Below are positions 34,503-43,506 of a stretch of 64,000 bases of DNA, piece by piece. This DNA comes from Clostridiales bacterium (GTDB taxonomy: Bacteria; Bacillota; Clostridia; Christensenellales; Borkfalkiaceae), in the NCBI GenBank assembly GCA_015055945.1, contig SVHH01000004.1:62001-126000 (forward strand), read 5' to 3'. Numbering within the stretch: position 1 is the first letter of the stretch; every line of letters starts with the position of its first letter. The notes beneath the pieces are model-generated. The model was not told where the DNA came from, ran no database searches, and saw only the letters and a program-made list of their open reading frames with translations. Both the position numbers and the translations under genes were made by a program.

Positions 34503-35737
34503 TGAAGGCGGTTGTGTTTACGCTCGGCTGCAAAGTGAACGAGTGTGAAAGCGATTCTTTAATTGCTGAACTTATCAAAAGGGGATATGAAGTCAGCGAC
34601 GAGTTAGTTCCTGCCGACCTTTATATCGTAAACACTTGCGCGGTTACTGCTGAAGCGGAGAAAAAATCTCGCCAAATGGCAGCGCGTATTAGAAAACTTA
34701 ACGACAAAGCAAAGATAGTGTTTACTGGCTGCGCTGTGCAAAAAAATCCTACACCGTTTCAAGAAAAATCTGACAATTATTTAATTACCGGCACTTTTAA
34801 TAAGGGTAAAATTTTAGATATGCTCGATTTTTCAGGTGTGCATATAAGCCCACCGTGTACGGAGTTTGAAGAACTCTCGTTCGTAAAGACTTTACGCACT
34901 AGGACTTATGTGAAAGTTCAAGACGGCTGTAATAATTTTTGTTCTTACTGTATAATTCCTTATTTGCGCGGAAGAATTCGTTCAAGAAATCCATTAAGTG
35001 TAATAGAAGAAATTAAGGCGACAGAGCCTGTTGAAGCGGTTATAAACGGAATAAATCTTTCCGCGTATAATTACGAAGGCAAAGACCTTACCGCGCTAAT
35101 ATACGCGTTAAAAGACTTATCTTGTAGAATAAGGCTTGGCTCTTTAGAAGTGCGCGTAATAACCGAAGAATTTTTAACCGCATTAAAGGGTTTAAAAGAC
35201 TTTGCACCGCATTTTCATCTTTCGTTGCAGTCGGGGTCAAACAATACCCTAAAGGCTATGAACCGCCATTATACTACTGAAGAATATGCAAATAAAGTTG
35301 ATTTAATAAGAAAATTCTTCCCCGATGCGGGTATAACGACCGATATTATCGTTGGTTTTCCCGCGGAAACGGAAGAAGATTTTGAAACGACATTAAAGTT
35401 TGTGGATAGGGTAGCCTTTTCAGATATTCATCCCTTTCCGTTTAGTCCAAGAAATGGCACAGCCGCTTATAAAATGAAAGATTTAAGTGGCGAAGTTAAA
35501 AAGGCAAGACTTCATAAAATGCTTGAAAAAAAGGCGCAAAGAAAACTCTCGTTTGCCCGTTCAATGAAAGGTAAAATTTTATCATTCTTACCAGAAGAAG
35601 AAAAGGACGGCTTTATAGAAGGTTATGCGGAAAATTATCTAAGGCTTTACGTTAAAGATTGCGTTTTAGATAAAAAAATTGTTAAAGTTAAGGTAGGTGA
35701 GCCGTTTAAGGACGGCGCGCTTGCTGAAATTATATAA
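34502..35737 (+). CDS. mtaB: tRNA t6A37 methylthiotransferase MtaB
   Basis: MtaB is a radical-SAM enzyme that converts t6A37 to ms2t6A37 in tRNAs decoding ANN codons. The 411-residue protein has an N-terminal UPF0004 domain (LGCKVNECESD near 9, NTCAVT near 44) whose cysteines bind one cluster. The radical-SAM CxxxCxxC (CNNFCSYC) lies near 143-150. A short TRAM-like tail follows. It overlaps prmA by one base and precedes hinT by ten bases. Confidence 0.93.
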   Translation: MKAVVFTLGCKVNECESDSLIAELIKRGYEVSDELVPADLYIVNTCAVTAEAEKKSRQMAARIRKLNDKAKIVFTGCAVQKNPTPFQEKSDNYLITGTFNKGKILDMLDFSGVHISPPCTEFEELSFVKTLRTRTYVKVQDGCNNFCSYCIIPYLRGRIRSRNPLSVIEEIKATEPVEAVINGINLSAYNYEGKDLTALIYALKDLSCRIRLGSLEVRVITEEFLTALKGLKDFAPHFHLSLQSGSNNTLKAMNRHYTTEEYANKVDLIRKFFPDAGITTDIIVGFPAETEEDFETTLKFVDRVAFSDIHPFPFSPRNGTAAYKMKDLSGEVKKARLHKMLEKKAQRKLSFARSMKGKILSFLPEEEKDGFIEGYAENYLRLYVKDCVLDKKIVKVKVGEPFKDGALAEII

Positions 35738-35747
35738 GGAGAAAATT

Positions 35748-36089
35748 ATGGAAAACTGTTTGTTTTGTAAAATTATCGCGGGCGAAATTCCTGCAACAAA
35801 GATGTATGAAGATGAAAATATGCTTATCTTTAAGGATATCGACCCTAAGGCAAAAAACCACTATTTATGCGTTCCCAAAAGCCACTTTAAACTCCTTGCC
35901 GATATGACCGAAGAACAAGCGGAAATGTTGAAGGCGTGCTTTAAGAAAATTCCTACTCTTGCCAAAGAATTAGGCTTAGAAAACGGTTACCGTTTAGTAA
36001 TTAACCAAGGCGACGACGCTGGTCAAACCGTATTCCATTTGCATATACATATACTTTCTGGGCAAAAGATGGGGTGGACCCCCGCTTAA
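35748..36089 (+). CDS. HIT-family protein, HinT type
   Basis: The 113-residue protein is a histidine-triad nucleotide hydrolase, which cleaves purine nucleoside phosphoramidates. CLFCKIIAGEIP at 4-15 and the triad HLHIHIL near 97 are plain. The frame opens earlier inside mtaB, but AAGGAG at 35738-35743 fits the ATG at 35748. The stop codon lies in the left arm of stem element B2. Confidence 0.93.
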   Translation: MENCLFCKIIAGEIPATKMYEDENMLIFKDIDPKAKNHYLCVPKSHFKLLADMTEEQAEMLKACFKKIPTLAKELGLENGYRLVINQGDDAGQTVFHLHIHILSGQKMGWTPA

Positions 36090-36188
36090 AGCCATATATA
36101 CTGCGCATTTCTGCGCTAACACCCTTGTCAATATGCATGCTATTGCCTTCGGGTGTTACCTTGAACTGCTTGCATCTATGTCTTTAAG
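36085..36188 (+). repeat. stop-codon-hugging stem element, type B (B2), after hinT
   Basis: The left arm (from 36085) contains the hinT stop and pairs with the right arm ending at 36188: CTTAAAG with CTTTAAG, then CATA with TATG. The boundaries are TATAC-TGCG and CTTG-CAT-C. The inner stem AACACCC (36118-36124) pairs with GGGTGTT (36151-36157), where B1 has AACCAC/GTGGTT. The body otherwise matches B1. Confidence 0.83.
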
Positions 36189-36318
36189 TAGTGTAATCAG
36201 TTAGTTAATTACTTATTATCAGCGATATAACGAAACAGTTTATAAGCAAAAAGTAAAATAATTAGTGAAATTATATTGTTTTGGGGTATAATTATACTTA
36301 AATTATTTAACAAAATGC

Positions 36319-36347
36319 TTGACACTAAAAAAGTTGAGTGTTATAAT
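36319..36347 (+). promoter_or_regulatory. promoter of the first zinc-ribbon gene
   Basis: TTGACA (36319-36324) and TATAAT (36342-36347) are 17 bases apart. The spacer holds an inverted repeat ACACT...AGTGT. Confidence 0.8.
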
Positions 36348-36383
36348 AGAAAAAAATATTAAAAAACTTTAGGAGAAAATGAT

Positions 36384-36695
36384 ATGTTTTGTAAAGAATG
36401 TGAAAAGTTCGTTCCCGAAAATAAGACCGAATGTCCTTATTGCGGATCAACCGAATTTGAACAAAAGGAAATTGCGGTAATTCACGATGCCCCCAGTACG
36501 CTTTGGTGGTTTATTTGCTTTGTAGTGCCTTTCCTTGGCCTTGTATTATACATTGTTTGGAAGAAAAAGTTCTCACAAAGAGCAGATAGTTGCTTATATG
36601 CGTTCTTAACTCAAGTTGGTATAGCGCTTTTCATCGGTATATACTGGGCTATTATCGGTATGGTAACTTGTGCGTTCCAAGTTGGTATTTTCTAA
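36384..36695 (+). CDS. zinc-ribbon membrane protein, paralog 1
   Basis: The 103-residue protein starts with a zinc ribbon, Cys3, Cys6, Cys17 and Cys20 (MFCKEC, then CPYC). A short linker and two membrane segments follow (about 36-55 and 68-95), separated by a basic loop (WKKKFSQRAD). The two proteins downstream share this layout, so this is a tandem family. Function unknown; the ribbon would face the cytoplasm. The ribosome binding site is AGGAG at 36371-36375. The gene has its own promoter. Confidence 0.85.
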   Translation: MFCKECEKFVPENKTECPYCGSTEFEQKEIAVIHDAPSTLWWFICFVVPFLGLVLYIVWKKKFSQRADSCLYAFLTQVGIALFIGIYWAIIGMVTCAFQVGIF

Positions 36696-36724
36696 GACAA
36701 AACGTATTGAATTATTTTTAACAA

Positions 36725-36756
36725 AAATCCCCGTTTGACTTAAATGGGGGTTAAAT
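36725..36756. terminator. hairpin after zinc-ribbon gene 1
   Basis: AATCCCC and GGGGGTT pair around an inner TTT/AAA stem. T-rich sequence follows; a weak terminator. Confidence 0.5.
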
Positions 36757-36803
36757 TTTATTAAATAAAAATTATATAACACAAGAATTTTTATAATAAT
36801 CAA

Positions 36804-36832
36804 TTGACAACTTGTGATTTTGGTGTTATAAT
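36804..36832 (+). promoter_or_regulatory. promoter of the second zinc-ribbon gene
   Basis: TTGACA (36804-36809) and TATAAT (36827-36832) are 17 bases apart. TGTGAT before and ATCACA after the -10 box form an inverted repeat (36813-36839) that could be an operator. Confidence 0.75.
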
Positions 36833-36883
36833 TATCACAATGGCACTATATGTGTGATGTTTTATATGTAAGGAGATTAGATT

Positions 36884-37264
36884 ATGTTTTGCGTTGAGTG
36901 TGGTAAATACGTAGCCAACAAATTAGATAAATGCCCTTATTGTGAATGTACTCAGTTGCAAGAAACCAATGAAGGTTTGCCCGATCCTGCAAGTCTTAAG
37001 ACTCACGATGGTCACAGTGCAGGTCTTTGTATGTTAAGTTTTGCTGTTCCGATTCTTGGTTTCATTTTATACTCTATGTGGAGAAAACAGTTTCCGATGA
37101 GAGCAACTGCTATTTTAAGATCAACAATTACTGGTGCTATTGCATTAGTAGCGCTTTTGGGTTTGGCACTTTTCTTATTCATTTCTGGTAGTATGGAATT
37201 TGGTCAGGCAGCATTGATGTGTATGGTATTCTTCTACATTATATTTATTTTAGCAATTGCGTAG
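36884..37264 (+). CDS. zinc-ribbon membrane protein, paralog 2
   Basis: The 126-residue protein has the same Cys3/Cys6/Cys17/Cys20 ribbon (MFCVEC, CPYC), a linker rich in charged and small residues, and two or three membrane segments (about 47-65, 80-100, 107-125). SFAVPILGFILYSMWRKQFPMRA matches the same segment in paralogs 1 and 3. The ribosome binding site is AAGGAG at 36871-36876. Function unknown. Confidence 0.85.
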   Translation: MFCVECGKYVANKLDKCPYCECTQLQETNEGLPDPASLKTHDGHSAGLCMLSFAVPILGFILYSMWRKQFPMRATAILRSTITGAIALVALLGLALFLFISGSMEFGQAALMCMVFFYIIFILAIA

Positions 37265-37287
37265 GCATAAATCAATAAATAAAAAAA

Positions 37288-37323
37288 ACACCGCCGTTCA
37301 AACTTGAACGGCGGTTTTGTTTT
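37288..37323. terminator. bidirectional terminator between paralog 2 and the XRE gene
   Basis: ACCGCCGTTCAA pairs with TTGAACGGCGGT. T-rich on the + side and A-rich on the other, it serves two convergent genes. Confidence 0.88.
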
Positions 37324-37525
37324 ACGCGTTTTCTCTACCTAAAATAAAGTCTGTTGTTTCGTCATAAAAATCAGCAAGTTTACACAAAAAATCTAAAGAT
37401 AGTTCTCTTTGGTCATTTTCATATCTACAATATGCTTGCCTTGAAATGTTTAAAAGCTTTGCCAAATCTTCTTGAGAGAGCTTTTTTTGCAATCTTAAAC
37501 TTCGTAGTGTTTTGCCTATTTTCAT
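37322..37525 (-). CDS. XRE-family transcriptional regulator
   Basis: The 67-residue protein is one helix-turn-helix domain: LSQEDLAKLLNISRQAYCRYEN at about 16-37, then LSLDFLCKLADFYDETTDFILG. The AGGTGCG ribosome binding site lies a few bases before the ATG. It sits between zinc-ribbon genes 2 and 3 and diverges from the third, with inverted repeats in the shared spacer. It probably controls that gene and perhaps the others. Confidence 0.88.
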   Translation of the reverse strand: MKIGKTLRSLRLQKKLSQEDLAKLLNISRQAYCRYENDQRELSLDFLCKLADFYDETTDFILGRENA

Positions 37526-37557
37526 AAACGCACCTAAAACTTTATAATAATTTCTAT

Positions 37558-37615
37558 TGACATATTACCAAATTGGTGCTATAATAACCATACTAGCACC
37601 AAAACGGTGCTAACA
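37558..37615. promoter_or_regulatory. promoter of the third zinc-ribbon gene with operator-like repeats
   Basis: TTGACA (37558-37563) and TATAAT (37581-37586) are 17 bases apart. ACCAAATTGGT lies in the spacer and TAGCACC-N5-GGTGCTA follows the start point; GGTGCTA also precedes the -10 box. These are likely binding sites for the divergent XRE regulator. Confidence 0.75.
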
Positions 37616-37637
37616 GTTTTATATTAAGGAGAAAAAT

Positions 37638-38018
37638 ATGTTTTGTAGAAATTGCGGAAAGTACGTTTTAGAAGATTTAACAGAGTGCCCATATTGTAAA
37701 TCAAAGGATTTAGTCGGTAGCACAACTGGGGGAAATAACCGTAATACAAGCCAGAAAAAGTCAACTTTGAATTATAATTCGCCGCAAAGAACAAACTCAT
37801 ACGTGCCAAATACTTATGATGCACCGAGTGGTGGTTTTGCATTTTTAAGTTTTTTAGTACCTATAGTGGGTATAATTTTATTTGCAGTATGGCATAGAGA
37901 ACAACCGCTTAAAGCAGGCAGTTGTATAAAAGGTGCTATAACTTCTATCGTTTTAGGCGTTGTAGTTAGTATTTTATCTATAATGTTAGTATTTGCACTA
38001 TATGGAAGATATCTATAA
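37638..38018 (+). CDS. zinc-ribbon membrane protein, paralog 3
   Basis: The 126-residue protein has the ribbon MFCRNC and CPYC at the same spacing as its two neighbours. A longer polar linker rich in Asn, Ser and Thr (about 27-62) follows, then two membrane segments (about 67-85 and 97-122). SFLVPIVGIILFAVWHREQPLKAGS corresponds to the basic-loop segment of the paralogs. The ribosome binding site is AAGGAG at 37626-37631. Function unknown. Confidence 0.85.
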   Translation: MFCRNCGKYVLEDLTECPYCKSKDLVGSTTGGNNRNTSQKKSTLNYNSPQRTNSYVPNTYDAPSGGFAFLSFLVPIVGIILFAVWHREQPLKAGSCIKGAITSIVLGVVVSILSIMLVFALYGRYL

Positions 38019-38021
38019 TAA

Positions 38022-38062
38022 AAAAGCCCTTCGCTAAACTTTAGCGAAGGGCTTTGATTTTT
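38022..38062. terminator. bidirectional terminator between paralog 3 and rubrerythrin
   Basis: AAAGCCCTTCGCTAAA pairs with TTTAGCGAAGGGCTTT around a single base, flanked by A and T runs on both sides. Confidence 0.92.
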
Positions 38063-38067
38063 AAAGA

Positions 38068-38604
38068 TTAGTAATTGATAACTCTAAGTTGGAAATAAGC
38101 CTTGGGGTGATCACAAACGGGGCACTTTTCGGGGGCTTCGGGGCTGTCTACGATATGACCGCAGTTACGGCAAATCCAAACAACCTTTTGGTTTTTCTTA
38201 AATACAGTGCCGTCTTCAATATTTTTTAACAAAGCAAGGTATCTTTCTTCGTGTTCTTTTTCGATAGCGGCAACGCCAGCAAATAATCTTGCAATGTCTT
38301 CAAAACCTTCTTCGCGCGCTTCTTTTTCCATACGAGCGTACATTTCAGTCCATTCACCGTTTTCACCAGCAGCAGCGTCTTTTAAGTTTTCGATGGTAGG
38401 ACCAACGCCGTCGTGAAGAAGTTTGAACCAAATTTTAGCGTGTTCTTTTTCGTTGTCAGCAGTTTCTAAAAAGAGAGCGGCAATTTGTTCATAACCTTCT
38501 TTTTTTGCTTTAGACGCATAATAAGTATATTTGTTGCGGGCTTGAGATTCGCCAGCAAATGCTTCCATAAGATTTTTTTCAGTTTTAGTGCCTTTTAAAT
38601 TCAT
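38068..38604 (-). CDS. rubrerythrin
   Basis: Rubrerythrin is a non-heme diiron peroxidase that protects anaerobes from hydrogen peroxide. The 178-residue protein has a ferritin-like four-helix domain with the glutamate ligands in [23 protein letters not shown] and [12 protein letters not shown]-terminal rubredoxin-like site follows (CRNCG and CPVC). The frame opens upstream, but TAAGGAG fits the ATG at 38604. It has its own promoter: TTGACT (38664-38659) and TATAAT (38641-38636), 17 bases apart. Confidence 0.95.
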   Translation of the reverse strand: MNLKGTKTEKNLMEAFAGESQARNKYTYYASKAKKEGYEQIAALFLETADNEKEHAKIWFKLLHDGVGPTIENLKDAAAGENGEWTEMYARMEKEAREEGFEDIARLFAGVAAIEKEHEERYLALLKNIEDGTVFKKNQKVVWICRNCGHIVDSPEAPEKCPVCDHPKAYFQLRVINY

Positions 38605-38693
38605 AATAATTCTCCTTAAGGTATATGTTATAATTATTATAATGTAAAAGGAAAAATAAGTCAATATGAAAATAAAAAATATTTTTAACACTA

Positions 38694-38723
38694 TTGACTT
38701 GTTTTTATATATAATGTTATAAT
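38694..38723 (+). promoter_or_regulatory. promoter of the M50-like gene
   Basis: TTGACT (38694-38699) and TATAAT (38718-38723) are 18 bases apart, divergent from the rubrerythrin promoter. Confidence 0.65.
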
Positions 38724-38755
38724 TATTTCATAATTTAACTTTAAGAGGAAAGTTT

Positions 38756-39541
38756 ATGGGTAATATTTTTTCCGCATTTTTAATGCAACTTATTTTTACT
38801 GTGGGCATAATCGTTTTGTTCGGGCTTATTGTAGCAATGCTCAACAAAATGTTTTATAGAAACCTTGCAAGTTTCGGTATGGCTCCGTGCTATATAACTG
38901 GATTTATCGGCACGCCTATTCACGAACTCTCGCACGCGCTGTTCTGTTTGATTTTTGGTCATAAAATTCATGAAATTAAACTTTTCCAAATCGGTGGCGA
39001 CGGTACTTTGGGTTATGTAAACCACTCGTATAACCCCAAAAACATTTACCATAAAATCGGCAACTTCTTTATCGGCGTTGCACCTATAATCGGCGTATCA
39101 CTTGCGTTTTATTTGCTTAACCTATGGCTCGTTCCCGATATGGCACATCAAATTGCAAATAGTGTGGGTAGCGTTGACTATACTGCGGGCATGGGCGCAA
39201 TTATGAGTGGAGTTTTAAGCACCGTTGGTATTTTCTTTTCATACGCAAACAGCGGTGAATGGTGGATACTTTTAGTAATCGGCATTTTCCTTGCACTTCA
39301 TATGACTTTAAGTGGTGCGGATATTAAGGGCGCGCTTAGCGGAATTATTGCATACACCGTGGTATTGTTCTTGATTAACTTGGTTTTAGGCTTAATCAGC
39401 GTAGACCTTATGAACGGCTTTACCCAAGTAATTATCAGTATGGCAAGTTTCCTTATCAACTACTTGATTATTTCAGTAGTGTTATCTTTGGTTGCCGTAT
39501 TATTCTCATTCTTAATAAAGAAAATTTTTAGATTAAGATAA
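38756..39541 (+). CDS. M50-like membrane metalloprotease homolog
   Basis: The 261-residue protein is very hydrophobic, with about six membrane segments. An HExxH zinc motif (HELSH) lies near residues 56-60 in the second segment, as in site-2-protease-like families that cut membrane proteins. No clear NPxDG-type second motif is visible, so catalysis and substrate are uncertain. It diverges from rubrerythrin. The ribosome binding site is AGAGGAAAG at 38743-38751. Confidence 0.7.
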   Translation: MGNIFSAFLMQLIFTVGIIVLFGLIVAMLNKMFYRNLASFGMAPCYITGFIGTPIHELSHALFCLIFGHKIHEIKLFQIGGDGTLGYVNHSYNPKNIYHKIGNFFIGVAPIIGVSLAFYLLNLWLVPDMAHQIANSVGSVDYTAGMGAIMSGVLSTVGIFFSYANSGEWWILLVIGIFLALHMTLSGADIKGALSGIIAYTVVLFLINLVLGLISVDLMNGFTQVIISMASFLINYLIISVVLSLVAVLFSFLIKKIFRLR

Positions 39542-39546
39542 AAAAT

Positions 39547-39577
39547 AAAACCCTGCTTTTTTTAAGCGGGTTTTTTA
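39547..39577 (+). terminator. terminator after the M50-like gene
   Basis: AAACCCTGCTT pairs with AAGCGGGTTT, followed by Ts. Confidence 0.8.
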
Positions 39578-39675
39578 TAGTATTATTCTCGCTTTTTTAT
39601 AAGTTTAACCGGAAATTTGTTTGACAAATTTTCGGGGGGTATACTGTATATATAATAATGTTTAGGGGGAGACTA

Positions 39676-41862
39676 ATGAAAAACAAGATTGCAATCGTTT
39701 TAATGTTCGTAATGGCGTTATGCGCACTCTTTACGGGTTGCTCATGTCAAACGCCTTGCACCGAGCATATTTGGGGGGACGGCGAATTAAAAACCGCACC
39801 TACTGAAACAACTGCTGGTATGTTCACTTACACTTGCATAAACTGTAAGGAACAAAAGGAAGAAGAAGTTGCCGCAGGTACTTACGTTTCAACAAGGCAA
39901 GATTTAGAAAAAGCGGTGGTTGAGGCTGCTTGGGCGTACTATATGAAGGGTACTAAAATTCAATACGATTCTATTGGATTAAATAAAGTTTCAACTAATT
40001 ACGGTGGTTTAACTCGTCATACTTACGAAGCAGAACCCGAATACGGCACGAGCGACACTACTATTTATTCAGTATGTACTGATTTTACTTGTTCGTCTTA
40101 TTATGAATCAATCGGTCGTAGAGTATTTGAAGGCATATATTCACCTGGTTACGTTTTGACTTTCTGGCACTGGATGTGTGCAGATAACCAACCCGAAGAA
40201 AGTTACAAGCCGTTATCTGGCGTAATTGACCCCGTAACTGAAAACGATAGGGATATGGCGCTTGTTCGTTGGGTAGATTATGATAGATACTCAAAAAACA
40301 ACGCTTGGGAACTTCCGTATTGTGAAGAGTTGCAAGTGTTTAGTTCAAGCGCGTTTACCGATTGGTATGACGGCAAACTTGAATTTAAAAAAGATGGAAA
40401 TAAGTATTCTTATTATCAAAAAGGAAAAAAACTTTCAGTTGAAGATTCAAAGGAGTTAGTTGTTAATTATATTTTAGAAAAGAAAGACGGTAAGTACGTT
40501 CATCTTCGCCAAGGCGACGTTTTCGTTGAAGACGGCCACGCGCTTATTTATATCGGTGGCGATTACGTTTTAGACTGTGCTGGTGATAAATATATACCTG
40601 ATAACGGCACTGACCAAGTGGAAGAGGTAGGCGCAATTTACGGCAGAATGAAAACTGTGGAGAGCGTAGTTAAAGAAGATATGAGTGAAGACTTCGTTCT
40701 TATCCGTCCGTTAGATTACTATGCAAAAGATAGCGACGATAACCCCGCAAACGACTTGATGAGACAAGGCGGCGAATTTATCAAAATTCCCGAAAAAACT
40801 TTAAGCCGTAAAGAGTATCCCGCAATGGATATTAATAGAACTGTTAACATTACGCCTTACGGCACGGCAGTAACTAACGAAAACCTTACTTATAGCGTAA
40901 AAATTACAAACTGCACTGATGAAACAAAGTATACTACTTGGCGTGGTAACGGTTACAGCGGTCAAGAATATAAAGACTTAGTCGTAACCGAAAAAATCCC
41001 TGCGGGTACGGAGTTCGTAAGTGCAACTGGGGACTATACGCTTACCGACGGCGTTATTACTTGGAAAGTTGATATCTCTGCAGGTGATACCAAAGAATTA
41101 ACTTATACCGTAAAGGTAACCGCAAATAAGGGCGAAGTTATCGTAAACGACGGCGGTTTTGTTGCAAATATTCCGTCAAACTCAATCTCTAACAGAGTGG
41201 GCAGGGCAAAACTTACCGATAGCCAAGTAAATAAACTTACTGATATAGTAGATAATAACAAGTATACTAATTACGGTGCTGATACCGATTTTGCCAACAG
41301 CGTTTATAGCGCAATCGGCAAAACTTTGAACTTGCCCAGCACAACCGACCTTATTGAAAACTTGTTTAAGCCCGCAACTTATAACACGCTTAAACCTATC
41401 GGTGTAATGTATAACGATATAACCACTCCCGTAACTATGTATTCACCGCAAAAAACTGTAAGCGCGGAATATGAAGTTTACCAAAAGATGTTGATTGACG
41501 GTTATTACGGCGGTTATAGAGTATACGACTTTGACAACGCAAAACTTGCTGAAGTTGGCGCTGAAAACTTTAATATAAATAAAGAAATGAACACCGCAAT
41601 TAAAGAATTTAAACTTGAACAATTAGAAGCGGGCGATATTCTTATTTACGGCAAGGCAAAGTTTAGGGGCGACACTAACTTAACAAGCGAACTTTCATCA
41701 GTTAAAGTTATGGTTTATATGGGCAACGATACGCTTTTAATAAATTCATACGACGGCAATAAAGTAGTTCTTAAAGGTAAAGATGCTTTAGCGGAACTTA
41801 CAACTTCGTTCTGGAAAGAAAACGACATTTTCTTTGCACTTAGACCATCACAAGCAATCTAA
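39676..41862 (+). CDS. lipoprotein with NlpC/P60-like segments flanking a DUF11-like domain
   Basis: The 728-residue protein has a signal peptide with lipobox LFTGC (Cys near 22), so it is a surface lipoprotein. Residues about 85-370 look like an NlpC/P60-type cysteine peptidase: YSVCTDFTCSSYY carries a candidate Cys and RQGDVFVEDGHALIYIG the His. Residues about 385-505 look like a DUF11-type adhesion domain (TYSVKITNCTDET, VVTEKIPAGTEFVSA). The end (about 515-728) has a second GDILIYG...VMVYMG pattern without a clear His. The ATG at 39676 follows AGGGGGAG. TTGACA at 39621-39626 is the likely -35 box. Confidence 0.6.
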   Translation: MKNKIAIVLMFVMALCALFTGCSCQTPCTEHIWGDGELKTAPTETTAGMFTYTCINCKEQKEEEVAAGTYVSTRQDLEKAVVEAAWAYYMKGTKIQYDSIGLNKVSTNYGGLTRHTYEAEPEYGTSDTTIYSVCTDFTCSSYYESIGRRVFEGIYSPGYVLTFWHWMCADNQPEESYKPLSGVIDPVTENDRDMALVRWVDYDRYSKNNAWELPYCEELQVFSSSAFTDWYDGKLEFKKDGNKYSYYQKGKKLSVEDSKELVVNYILEKKDGKYVHLRQGDVFVEDGHALIYIGGDYVLDCAGDKYIPDNGTDQVEEVGAIYGRMKTVESVVKEDMSEDFVLIRPLDYYAKDSDDNPANDLMRQGGEFIKIPEKTLSRKEYPAMDINRTVNITPYGTAVTNENLTYSVKITNCTDETKYTTWRGNGYSGQEYKDLVVTEKIPAGTEFVSATGDYTLTDGVITWKVDISAGDTKELTYTVKVTANKGEVIVNDGGFVANIPSNSISNRVGRAKLTDSQVNKLTDIVDNNKYTNYGADTDFANSVYSAIGKTLNLPSTTDLIENLFKPATYNTLKPIGVMYNDITTPVTMYSPQKTVSAEYEVYQKMLIDGYYGGYRVYDFDNAKLAEVGAENFNINKEMNTAIKEFKLEQLEAGDILIYGKAKFRGDTNLTSELSSVKVMVYMGNDTLLINSYDGNKVVLKGKDALAELTTSFWKENDIFFALRPSQAI

Positions 41863-41872
41863 ATAATAAAAC

Positions 41873-41907
41873 AAAAAAACCTACTTCGTTTGAAGTAGGT
41901 TTTTTCT
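41873..41907. terminator. bidirectional terminator between the lipoprotein and glyS
   Basis: AAAACCTACTTC pairs with GAAGTAGGTTTT, with A and T runs on the two sides; the flanking genes are convergent. Confidence 0.9.
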
Positions 41908-41919
41908 TTTTACTTAAAA

Positions 41920-43329
41920 TTAAAACTTAATCTTTTCAGCGATATAGTTTTTAAGTTCAGCAATAGGAATTCTAACTTGTTCCATAGTATCTCTATCACG
42001 AACGGTTACTGCGTTATCTTCTAAAGTATCGAAGTCAACGGTTATGCAGTAAGGAGTACCGATTTCGTCTTGACGGCGATATCTTTTACCGATTGAACCT
42101 GATTCGTCAAAGTCAACGGGGAATGACTTGATAAGGTCGGTGTAGAGTTCGTCAGCCTTTTCAGAGAGTTTCTTTGAAAGGGGAAGAATTGCTGCCTTAA
42201 AGGGTGCAAGCGTGGGGTGCAAGTGAAGAACTGTTCTAATATCGTTCTTTTCCGCGTCGATAACTTGTTCTTCAAACGCGTTGCAAAGTACTGCCAAAAC
42301 AGTTCTTTCTACGCCCAAACTAGGTTCAACAACGTAGGGGATATATCTTTCGTTAGTTTCTTGATCAAAGTAAGATAAATCTTTACCAGAAACGTTTTTG
42401 TGTTGAGTTAAGTCGTAATCAGTTCTATCGGCAATACCCCAAAGTTCGCCCCAACCGAACGGGAATAAGAATTCAAAGTCGGTGGTTGCTTTTGAGTAGA
42501 AACTGAGTTCTTCGGGGTCGTGGTCACGAAGTCTTAATTTTTCATCTTTAATACCGATAGATAATAGCCAGTTATGGCAGAATGAACGCCAGTAAGTAAA
42601 CCATTCTAAGTCAGTACCAGGCTTGCAGAAGAATTCAAGTTCCATTTGTTCAAATTCACGCACGCGGAAGATAAAGTTACCGGGGGTGATTTCGTTACGG
42701 AAAGATTTACCGATTTGCGCGATACCGAAAGGCATTTTCTTTCTAGTTGTTCTTTGTACGTTTACAAAGTTAGTGAAGATACCTTGTGCGGTTTCAGGGC
42801 GGAGATATACGGTATTTTTAGCATCTTCAGTTACGCCTTGGAAAGTTTTGAACATAAGGTTGAACTGACGAATGTCAGTAAAGTTATGCTTGCCGCAAGT
42901 GGGGCAAGGAATATTATGTTCATCAATGAACGCTTTCATTTCTTCGTGAGAGAACGCGTCGATAGGTTTAGAAAGTTCAAAGTCGTTTTCTTTTGCCCAG
43001 TCTTCAATAATCTTGTCCGCTCTAAATCTTTCATGACATTCTTTACAGTCCATAAGTGGATCTGAAAAGCCTGCTAAGTGTCCAGATGCTACCCAAGTTT
43101 GCGGGTTCATCAAGATTGCAGCGTCTAAGCCGACGTTGAGTTTATTTTCGGTAACGAATTTTTGCCACCAAGCGCGCTTAACGTTGTTTTTAAGTTCAAC
43201 GCCTAAAGGACCGTAGTCCCAAGTGTTAGCAAGACCGCCGTAGATTTCACTACCGGGGAAGATAAAACCTCTGCCTTTGCAGAGAGCAACGATTTTTTCC
43301 ATATTGTTGTTTACTTTTTGTTCTGCCAT
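41920..43329 (-). CDS. glyS: glycine-tRNA ligase, alpha-2 type
   Basis: This class II enzyme charges tRNA-Gly. The 469-residue single-chain form contains [23 protein letters not shown] near 23-45, [14 protein letters not shown] near 175, [21 protein letters not shown] near 205 (motif 2), and the C-terminal anticodon domain. The frame opens earlier, but GAGG lies nine bases before the ATG at 43329. It is divergent from glnS. Confidence 0.95.
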   Translation of the reverse strand: MAEQKVNNNMEKIVALCKGRGFIFPGSEIYGGLANTWDYGPLGVELKNNVKRAWWQKFVTENKLNVGLDAAILMNPQTWVASGHLAGFSDPLMDCKECHERFRADKIIEDWAKENDFELSKPIDAFSHEEMKAFIDEHNIPCPTCGKHNFTDIRQFNLMFKTFQGVTEDAKNTVYLRPETAQGIFTNFVNVQRTTRKKMPFGIAQIGKSFRNEITPGNFIFRVREFEQMELEFFCKPGTDLEWFTYWRSFCHNWLLSIGIKDEKLRLRDHDPEELSFYSKATTDFEFLFPFGWGELWGIADRTDYDLTQHKNVSGKDLSYFDQETNERYIPYVVEPSLGVERTVLAVLCNAFEEQVIDAEKNDIRTVLHLHPTLAPFKAAILPLSKKLSEKADELYTDLIKSFPVDFDESGSIGKRYRRQDEIGTPYCITVDFDTLEDNAVTVRDRDTMEQVRIPIAELKNYIAEKIKF

Positions 43330-43506
43330 TATATTTTCCTCATAAAACAAATAATAACTTGCTAATTATTGTACATTATATTAAAAATTTAGTCAAGTAA
43401 ACAAGTTGATTAAATAAAATATTTAAATTTGCTTTTGTATTTTAAATATTTGTGGTATACTTATTGCATAATTATTTTCAGTTTGATTTTAAAAGGACTT
43501 TTTACT

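Noticed and set aside
43330-43506. T-box riboswitch before glyS or glnS
   Set aside because: The spacer of 177 bp is AT-rich, and no T-box sequence or specifier-loop structure is visible on either strand.
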